A DNA stretch of 64,000 bases. It comes from Rhododendron vialii (lineage: Eukaryota; Streptophyta; Magnoliopsida; Ericales; Ericaceae). The DNA lies in contig NC_080561.1 in NCBI RefSeq assembly GCF_030253575.1, positions 11,952,001 to 12,016,000 on the forward strand. Reading direction: 5' to 3'. This document shows positions 56,640-64,000 of this stretch, piece after piece (positions within the stretch are counted from its first letter, which is position 1; each line of letters begins with the position of its first letter). Under the pieces are notes generated by a model that saw nothing but the letters and a program-made list of their open reading frames with translations, did no database searches and was not told the DNA's origin. Both the position numbers and the translations under genes were made by a program.

Positions 56640-59600
56640 ATTCCCTCTTTGACTGAAATTATGGAAGTCCGACCTCTGGACTTTTAAGCCTTGGAAAGCG
56701 CCTGGCCCAGACAGTTTGCACCCGGGGTTTTTTAAAAAAACGTGGGACATTCTGGCTCCCTCCATTCATCAATTTGTGACCGATGTTTTTTATTCAGGTA
56801 AAATTCCATCTGTTATCAACCACACCTTCTTGTGCCTCATTCCTAAGATTAGGAATGCTGAAAAAGTTGGCCAACTCAGGCCAATCAGTCTTTGTAACAC
56901 TATCCTAAAGTTGATCACTAAAATTCTGGTGAAGCGTATTCGGCCTATTTTGTGTGATCTTATTAGCCCTCTCCAATCTAGTTTTCTCCCTGCCCGTAGT
57001 GGATTGGATAACATTATCGTTGTTCAAAAGGTTATCCACCCCTTTAATGTTTTGAAAGGAGCTAAAGGCCAAATGGTGATCAAACTAGATTTGGAGAAGG
57101 CGTATGATAGGCTGGAATGGAGTTTCATTCACACGGTGAAATTTTTTTTTAATCTTCCCCCACTTTAGATTAATCTGATCATGTCGGTTGTGTCTTCCTC
57201 TTCCATGTCTATCCCTCCTGAATGGCAATATAACCGAAACTTTTTGCCCTTCGAGAGGTATTCGGCAAGGGGATCCTTTGTCCCCCTACATCTTCATCAT
57301 GTGCATGAAATACCTCTCTGTCCAAATCACTTTAGCTTGTGATAACAAATCGTGGTCACCCATTAAGACCTCGAGAGGAGGTCCTTTGCTTTCACACTTA
57401 TTCTTTGTTGACGAGCTCGACCTCTTTGCGGAGGCAACCTGTAGTGGGCCGACAAGTCCATGTGGCGGAAGGTTCAAATGGTTCGGATAACGGTGAACGG
57501 CACTTCACCTTGCGGTTGTCCCAGTCGATCTGTAAGGACTCTTTCGACGCTCAGTTTAACTTGCTCTGCTCCGCCGAACGTTATCATCCCCTTACGGTCT
57601 TCACCGAGGGTTATCTTATCTTCTGCACTTTCTGTGTTGAACGCTCGGTGGTACGTTATTCGGTAGTTTATGATTCGGAAGATGTGTTTGTTCGGAAACC
57701 GCCAGGCTTTGCAGTCAGGATGCTCGTCTACGGTCATTCAGTGGTTTGCTAAGTCAGAACGATGTGACTATCCTGACATGGTGTGACGTTTCTGTCTGAT
57801 GTGACGTTTCTGACATTGACTGATGCGGCTCTGCAAACCTTGTAAATAGTAGCGTTCATTAATGATTTTGACAAATGACGTCAGCCAAAGAGCACGGTGC
57901 ACGTGGGGGAAGCAAAAGACTTGTTTGTCACTCTAATCTAAGGTTTGCCTATAAATATAGAACCACATCTCCCAGGTAAGAGGATCCCTTCTCTCTCTCT
58001 CTCTCTCTCCCGGGTCTTAAAGTGAGTTTGACTAAATCAAAAGTTCTTTTCTCAAAAAACACGCCGGTTGATACCCGTAACGAACTTTCCTCTAGCCTTG
58101 GGTTCCCGTGTGCGTCTTCCTTTGGTACCTATCTTGGTTGCCCCTTTCACCAGTCCCGTCCGTCTAAACAATCCTTTTGGTTCATCATTGAGAAAATCGA
58201 GTCTACGAGGCTCTCGGGCTGGAAGGCATAACACCTTTCGCTTGCGGGTAGATCTTCCTTGATTGAATAAGTCGGTTATTGAATCTATTCCGGCTCATGT
58301 TATGCATTGTAACCTCCTTCCCGTTGCAGTCACCAAGATCGAAGATTGACCAACTCAGTAGAAACTTTCTTTGGTGCTCCAGTTCTAGTCGTAGAAAGAT
58401 TCATGCTGTCGGTTGGGATAGCTAGGGTTACAAAACCAAAAAATTTGGGGGGTCTTGGTCTTAGAAAATCGAGAAGTACCAATCTGGTAGCAATGGCAAA
58501 ACTCAACTGGAAACTTTCAAAGAACAATTCACTTTGGTTCTGTGTCCTTAAATCCCGTTACAAAACAACCACTAGGAGTTGCTCCACTTGGAGAGGTATC
58601 ACAGCGGGCTTCCCACTTTATGACAAGATACCCGCATCCGGCTGGGTAATGGTTCTTCTACCTCTTTCTGGATGGATAATCGGACGGGTGAGGGAGCCCT
58701 CCGGCTTCGCATTGAGGGACCTCTCAACCGTAATGAGAACAAGCTAAAAGTGCGTGAATGTTGGACTAACCATGTCCGTCATTTCAATAAAATCGATCTC
58801 CTTTGTCCTTCCTTTGTTGGTGTCTATCCAAAAGCATACTTTCCAATGTTTCAATCCCTCGGCTGATCATACTATCTGGAACCTCACATCTTCGGGAGAT
58901 TTCAGCAGCAAATCGGCACATTCCCTTCTCGATTCATCTGATTCGCCCACCATCTACTGGAGATGGATTTGGCGTCTCCCTTGCACTTACCGAATTCAAC
59001 ATTTCGTTTGGCTCGTCGTCCAGGAACGACTTTCCACCCGCAATAACTTGTCCATCCGCCACATTTCTAATACTCCTTACTGTGAGTGGTGCCCCTCAAC
59101 GCCTGAAACCACTTGTCACACTCTTCGCGATTTTATTCGTGCCTCAGCCATTTGATCTGCTCTTTCTTTTCCCTTATCTATATCTGGTGATAACCCATAT
59201 GAGTGGATTCATTGTAATTCAAAAAACAAACACTGATCCTACAGGTACTCCTTGGCAAATCATTTTCCTTTTTGCCATTTGGCACATTTGGAATGACAGG
59301 AACCAACATCTCTTCGAACCGAACTCCAACTCGAGTCGACTTACCCCAACGATCATTGCTTCCACCATAAGAAATACAGCTCTGGAGTGGTTTCTTTTGG
59401 TGCCTGCATAGCACAGTAGCCGACGGAACGAGGATACAGTTGGTTGGATTCCTCCTAAGGCTACTTTTGTTAAACTAACACGGATGGAGCACTTAATCCA
59501 ACAACAGGAATGGCGTCCACGGGAGGACTCCTTCGAGATTCCAATGGCAGATGGTTGGGGGTTTTTGACAGAAATCTTCTTGCAAATTCTAGCCTCATGG

Positions 59601-59975
59601 CCGAACTTTGGGCCTTACGAGATGGGCTTAATTTTGCAAGGGAGGAACATGTGTTGAATCTGGAAGTAGAGACGGATGCTTTGGGTGTTATCCAACTGCT
59701 TCAAAATCAAGAAATGGTTAATCACCCGCTTGGTAATATCTTACTTGATTGCAGGTTTCTTATGGAGGAGTTTGAAGCAGTGTCTATCAAACATGTCTTT
59801 CGAGAAGCTAACCGGTGTGCAAATGCGTTGTCAAAGAATGCTCCGGTCTCGGTTATGTTTATCTTTATTTTCCTAATTGTATTGCGGATGTATTTCACGC
59901 AGATTTATCAGGGGTGGTATACCCTAGAACTGTTGTAGACTCTTAATTTCAATGCATTTCCATTTTACCAAAAAA
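56640..59975 (+). mobile_element. decayed LINE (L1-type) retrotransposon, 5' truncated
   Basis: Order on the plus strand: RT start (FKPWKAPGPDSLHPGFFKK, RPISLCNTILKLITKIL, MVIKLDLEKAYDRLEWSF), RT middle (SRGIRQGDPLSPYIFIMCM, FVDELDLFAEAT), RT tail (LGGLGLRKSR, NLVAMAKLNWKLSKNN, RSCSTWRGI), zf-RVT region (WRWIWRLPCTYRIQHFVWLV), then an RNase H domain of plant LINE type at about 59480-59935 (GGLLRDSNGRWLGVFDRN, LNLEVETDALGVIQLL). At least five frameshifts or stops occur, and the YADD box reads FVDE, so it is inactive. The 5' endonuclease part is missing. An A run near 59967-59975 marks the 3' end. A ~0.58-kb foreign piece interrupts it at about 57432-58008. Confidence 0.82.
57432..58008 (+). 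other. promoter-like insertion within the LINE
   Basis: LINE homology stops after LFAEAT near 57431 and resumes at LKVSLTKSKVLFSKN near 58017. The inserted DNA contains two copies of TGTGACGTTTCTG (about 57782 and 57800), a TGACGTCA palindrome (57886-57893) and CACGTG (57901). It also has CCTATAAATATAGAACC (about 57949) and a CT tract, in the order of a plant promoter and leader. It may be an LTR, a TRIM or a pararetrovirus-derived promoter; no coding domain or clear ends were found. Confidence 0.4.
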
Positions 59976-60204
59976 AAGAGAGCTGCCATTAAGGTAATAT
60001 GGTAATTATTTTATACAAACTTCAAACCTTCACTTCTCAACTTGCCTGCAGTTTTGCAAGCAAAGTTGAAACCGTACTATGCAGACAATAATCAATATAC
60101 TCGACAAAATCAACCACAAAACCCCAGAAACCAGAAATGTTTCCGAAGGAAAAACAAAGAAAATTTTACTACTTGACCAAACCAAAAAACCATTGATCAA
60201 ACTT

Positions 60205-61419
60205 TCATTCGGCCGCAGCATCTTCATTCTCGCCGCCTTCAGTTGTCATCTCGGGCAATGTATCAAGATCCATACGAGCATCCTTCTCCTCTAGCTGGAT
60301 GTTAGAATCAGAAAAATCTACAGGATCTTGGTCAAGTACTTCATCAGAATTCTCAGTTTTGAAGGATCCTGAGCTTTCTTCTTCATCTATTCCATTACCC
60401 ACTGCTGACTTCTCGTTCTGAGTTGCATCGGTATCTTCCTCTGAAGTAGTCGAAGAATTTGAATCTCCCGTGTCAACTTCTGCATTTTCATTTTTGTTCA
60501 AAGTCACTAAATTAGAATCAGAATGGCTGTCGTCTGAAGCTGCAGAAGATTTATCACTGGTAGCATTTTGACCTTCAGTTCCTTTTTGCACTGATAAATT
60601 ATCACTTTCTAAATTCTCTTCCATGGAGTTATTGTTGTCGGAGTCTGTCGTCATTTTAGAATTCAAATCAGAGTTTTCGGAATTGGAGGAAACAATCTCA
60701 TCAACATTTTCCTCTTCCTGAATGTTCATATCAGTATTCTCACTTGAGTTTCCTGAATCTCCTTTTTCATTTTCAGTGTCAGCAGTTTCAGTATCATGAG
60801 TTACAGCACTAGAAGCATCGTCGGCCCTATAATGTTCCTCTCGTGCCTCACGTGCATTCCTACTACTCCCATCATGATTCTCATTTTCATTTTGACTATC
60901 TTTATCTTCAACATCCCTCTCATCAATTTCGTTTTCAATGCCTTCTTCTCTGTCTTTTCCCTCATCTGTCGAATCCTCCTCACCCTCTACCTCCACCTCA
61001 GATTTCTCTTGATCATGTTCATCTATCTCATCATCTCCTCCTCCTCTCCCTTCATCTTCTTTGTCTTCTTCTTGCTCTTGCTCTTGCTCTTGCTCTTCCT
61101 CTTCATGCTTATTGTCTTCTTGTTCTCCTCCAGTTTCCTCTTCTTCTGCTTCTTCCTCATCAAGCTTCTCATTTTCCTTAGTTGTTTCCTCGAGTCGAGG
61201 GTGGAGACCTTTTCTTCCGAAGTTCATAATTTCATAATTATCATGCGTTGTTGTTGAGATATTAGCATTGCTTTCATCCAATATCTTCTTCTTATCATGA
61301 GAATGCTTAACTTGGTAAACCAACCAAAAGCAAATAGCAAGCAACACAGAAATACGAAGAAAACGCTTGACCTTGAAACCTTTGGACCTGTGGTTTCTAC
61401 TAGGAGAATGTTTCAACAT
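60205..61419 (-). CDS. very acidic, N-terminally membrane-anchored plant protein of unknown function
   Basis: 404 residues from the ATG at 61419. The basic N-terminus MLKHSPSRNHRSKGFKVKRF is followed by one hydrophobic helix (ISVLLAICFWLVYQV, about residues 23-37) and HSHDKKK, which fits a signal-anchor with positive-inside orientation. The rest is a long, probably disordered Glu/Asp/Ser/Asn-rich tail (EEEEQEQEQEQEEDKEDEG and similar) ending ENEDAAAE. I recall this N-terminus from a conserved plant family annotated only as dentin sialophosphoprotein-like or Myb-like X. Function unknown; a Golgi/ER membrane location is possible but inferred. Codons upstream of 61419 remain open but lack an ATG. 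A splice acceptor (ACATAG|AG) at 61447 and a donor (TACGG|GTATG) at 62935 suggest a 1.5-kb 5' UTR intron. Confidence 0.8.
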   Translation of the reverse strand: MLKHSPSRNHRSKGFKVKRFLRISVLLAICFWLVYQVKHSHDKKKILDESNANISTTTHDNYEIMNFGRKGLHPRLEETTKENEKLDEEEAEEEETGGEQEDNKHEEEEQEQEQEQEEDKEDEGRGGGDDEIDEHDQEKSEVEVEGEEDSTDEGKDREEGIENEIDERDVEDKDSQNENENHDGSSRNAREAREEHYRADDASSAVTHDTETADTENEKGDSGNSSENTDMNIQEEENVDEIVSSNSENSDLNSKMTTDSDNNNSMEENLESDNLSVQKGTEGQNATSDKSSAASDDSHSDSNLVTLNKNENAEVDTGDSNSSTTSEEDTDATQNEKSAVGNGIDEEESSGSFKTENSDEVLDQDPVDFSDSNIQLEEKDARMDLDTLPEMTTEGGENEDAAAE

Positions 61420-63087
61420 GATTGTATCCCAGTAGTTATCCAATCTCTATGTTCTCCCACTGTTATGGCAAGTGACTTGACCTACCTAGAAATGCGGACG
61501 TGTATAAAAAACCAACAGATGTTAGTAAAAATCTAAAAGCAAACAAATAATCAATCCACAATAGTGCTGTTCAATGCTTCGAGAATTCAATTTTGAGTTT
61601 TCAACATTGTTGACCAAGTCAATTCTGAGTCCACAGTGCCCAAAAACCACATCATAACTACAGGCAAAAAATCACATCAAAACTATCAACCCTAATAAAC
61701 ATCTATGATAGAACACAAAGATTAGTGCATTGAAGGCAAAGATTACGTCCGTACCCAGGTTACCCCTCCCACATAGTCACATACCCATTTTCCGAAACTA
61801 ACTTGGCACATGCAGGCAAACTCATATGAGGGTCTTGTGCGGGGTCGCCCAGCCTCATAGTGCGAGGGTTCTAATATTAAGATTGATTGGTATTCTTGGC
61901 ACTAGGGTGATGAGATCATGAGAGGTTGTGTTGATTAGATAAAGGGAATGCATCAAGATTCGTTTTAATCCTTAACATTTGGTAGTGCAGATTTTTAATG
62001 TGCGACAACAATAGAGATATTATTGGGAGTTTTCTTTGTTAGGCTGCGTCCCTGCTATACATTCTACAATAAAAAGATGATGCAATGATTCCAAAATATA
62101 AACCTCGGACAACACAATTGTAGATACATAAAAGTTCATGTATTTGCGTACTTTTGCAAAATAGGAGCATGATGCCTTTTGTTTCTTTCACTTTTAAGTT
62201 TGGAAGTTCTATTCGATTTGCGACATGTAGTTTGTTGGAATAGATGAATAAGTGCTCCCAAGTATACAAGTTCGTTAAGTAACTCGACCCCATGTACAAT
62301 AATTTTTGGAGTCGCCAATCATCACCACAGTACTACTGCCAACTCGAAGTCTATAAAAGTACCCAAAGTCAAACTTATCCTAAAACTGAATCAGAAAATT
62401 GTAAATCGGTAACCAAAGAAACCCATCCAAAGACTGGATTTGGAAATTGATTCCCATCCGTAATGCTCTGATTGATAACCATTTAAACCACAAAAAATCC
62501 CCCATTTTTCCTCCCCACACAGGACCCAATTTAAAGGAAGCCCTAGTGCAATGAATCCCTAGAAACCCTAGTGCCAAAAATCAAAGCCCAGAAACCCTAG
62601 TGCGAAAAATGAAAGTCCATATATACAGAACAAACCTACAAAACTATGCACTTGGTAAACTCCAAAAGTCCAAATCAACAGCGGAACAGAGTTAAACCCA
62701 ATTCAATCATTTTCAAATACCAAATCCTGTACACTCACAGTTGACTAACAGCAAGAAATCAAGCAGAAAAAAAACATCACATCACAAACAGGAGCGTAAG
62801 GATTGCACTTTTATACTGCAAGAAGATGTTCAATTTTGATATATCCTTTAAGATTGAATCAAAGCCTCATATAAAGAACAGTAGAGGAGGGAGTGAAAAG
62901 GGTTGAAAGAGCGAAAGAAATGAGGAAGGGCATACCCGTAGAAGAAATAAGCAGCAGGAAGAAATCTGCTTGGGGGAAGAAAAAAGTAGATTTGAATTTC
63001 GATTTGGGCTTTCGATTTGTAGATGCAATTTCCTTCGCAGTTCAAGAGTAAAATCTTCCGTGGGGTACTTGGCCACTGAACAGCCTT

Positions 63088-63100
<13 letters not shown>
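61420..63100 (-). promoter_or_regulatory. 5' UTR exon and 1.5-kb leader intron of the acidic-protein gene
   Basis: The first exon is placed at about 63080-62936, just downstream (on the minus strand) of a CT/GA microsatellite at 63091-63122. The intron runs 62935-61447 and no other gene is seen in it. Inferred from splice signals only. Confidence 0.5.

Positions 63101-63122
<22 letters not shown>
63091..63122 (+). repeat. (CT)n(GT)n microsatellite near the transcription start
   Basis: CT run followed by GTGTGTGTG, at the presumed transcription start region of the acidic-protein gene. Confidence 0.85.
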
Positions 63123-63133
<11 letters not shown>

Positions 63134-63309
63134 TTGGGATGCTAACAAGCCGAACAAATCGAAATATTCGTAATTGATGTTTGAGAATGGTTCGAAACCT
63201 CTTCAGAAAATTACTTGTGAGCCGGAGGATTAGTTTAAGTCGGCGGACGGTTAAAATTTTAAATTATTAAGCCGGCTGACGGTTAAAATTATAGGAGTAT
63301 TTTTTCCTT

Positions 63310-63531
63310 TTTATAATCAGATTGTTTTGGTCAGTTTACGCGTACTTTAACTAATTTTAGGGACCATAAACCCATCATCCATTAGCAGAGGCTCCATTTG
63401 AAGTCGGAGCAAATATTCCGTATGAACTAACCTCAAAGGAATTGATAGCACCCAAGAGATTTTGAACCTGAGAGTTTAAGAGGGAGCAACTCCCGTCTCA
63501 AGTCTTTACAACTAGGCCAATCTCTTGGGGT
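63310..63531 (-). mobile_element. tRNA-derived SINE
   Basis: On the minus strand it starts CCCCAAGAGATTGGCCTAGT; box A is TGGCCTAGTTGTAA and box B about 45 bases later is AGGTTCAAAATCT. The body GGTGCTATCAATTCCTTTGA and a 3' part with GGGTTTATGGTCCCTAAAAT, TACGCGTAAACTGACC agree with a dispersed plant SINE layout I recall. No target duplication identified. Confidence 0.65.
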
Positions 63532-64000
63532 TAAACTGTATTTTGCTACATTTCTACGTAATTTAAAATAAGAGTTAGTATAATGGACTCCAACAGAATT
63601 TAAAGATCTATTTTTTTATCATTTCATATGTTTAATAATTTAAAAAACTAATTCACCTCTCTCCTTTTTAGATATTACAATTTGTTATCGGCTTTTACTT
63701 ATTAGTTATTAAATTTTCAACCATAGAGAAGTTGTCACCTCTTGTTTTCATAGCCTACCACTTTCCGATGAATTATCCACATTTTATGTATTTGTGTCAA
63801 GGAATTGAAAAGAAAATTGAGATTGTCTGTCATTAATATATGTAGAAAAATATATTTTCGGGATTATAAAGATCATTATTTAGAAAATTTAATTCGTGAT
63901 AATATTAAAAAGTTACGGGATCGGAAAAGTTTTAAAATTTTGGTAATTAAAAAAAAATTCAAGTCCAATTAGTATTTATGGCCATCATCAATATATGTAG
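63532..64000. other. AT-rich intergenic DNA
   Basis: No gene, repeat or promoter recognised up to the window edge. Confidence 0.45.

Noticed and set aside
60205-61443. Protein starting eight codons further upstream at 61443
   Set aside because: That codon is TTG. The ATG at 61419 opens the N-terminal motif I recall for this family, and a splice acceptor lies just upstream.

Overview
This window is nuclear DNA of a flowering plant, most likely a eudicot. The evidence is GT-AG introns in nearly every gene, plant-specific families (two type I MADS-box genes, a PPR fragment, acidic plant proteins), plant-type transposons, TATA boxes 50-100 bp upstream of start codons, and many GA/CT microsatellites in leaders. 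The species cannot be told from the sequence. I recognise no bacterial, organellar or CRISPR features.

Layout. 1-1.06 kb: Mutator-like inverted-repeat element carrying a broken PPR gene fragment. 1.3-6.1 kb (minus): gene for a probably plastid-targeted protein of unknown function, with a repeat-filled 4.2-kb intron. 6.93-11.92 kb: 5-kb Mutator-like element with a 9-bp target duplication, a transposase remnant and a small GRF zinc-finger gene. 13.2-15.9 kb (minus): three-exon gene for an 811-residue membrane protein of unknown function. 16.5-17.0 kb: solo LTR. 17.3-25.4 kb: nearly intact, young Ty1/copia (Sirevirus-like) retrotransposon on the minus strand, with an extra membrane-protein ORF behind its own TATA box. 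25.5-34.9 kb: transposon graveyard with two ~2-kb solo LTRs, a CACTA element and several foldback MITEs. 35.1-36.5 kb: M-alpha MADS-box gene. 37-41 kb: Tourist-like MITE, a SINE and a 2.6-kb element full of degenerate palindromes. 41.5-50.5 kb: apparently intact PIF/Harbinger transposon with four genes, nested in an older MITE. 51.9-53.7 kb: second M-alpha MADS-box gene. 54-56.4 kb: tandem duplication, hAT-like insertion and a diverged inverted-repeat element with a possible captured exon. 56.6-60.0 kb: decayed LINE interrupted by a promoter-like island. 60.2-63.1 kb (minus): gene for a very acidic, membrane-anchored protein with a 5' UTR intron. 63.3-63.5 kb: tRNA-derived SINE.

Together. Five host genes sit as islands in DNA that is mostly mobile elements, about ten of which have ends defined by target-site duplications. 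The copia and Harbinger elements look complete enough to move. The most unusual theme is that three unrelated elements (Mutator-like, Harbinger, copia) each carry an extra small membrane protein besides the standard transposition genes. In the two DNA transposons this protein joins a nucleic-acid-binding domain (GRF zinc finger or RNase H1 hybrid-binding domain) to a single C-terminal membrane segment.
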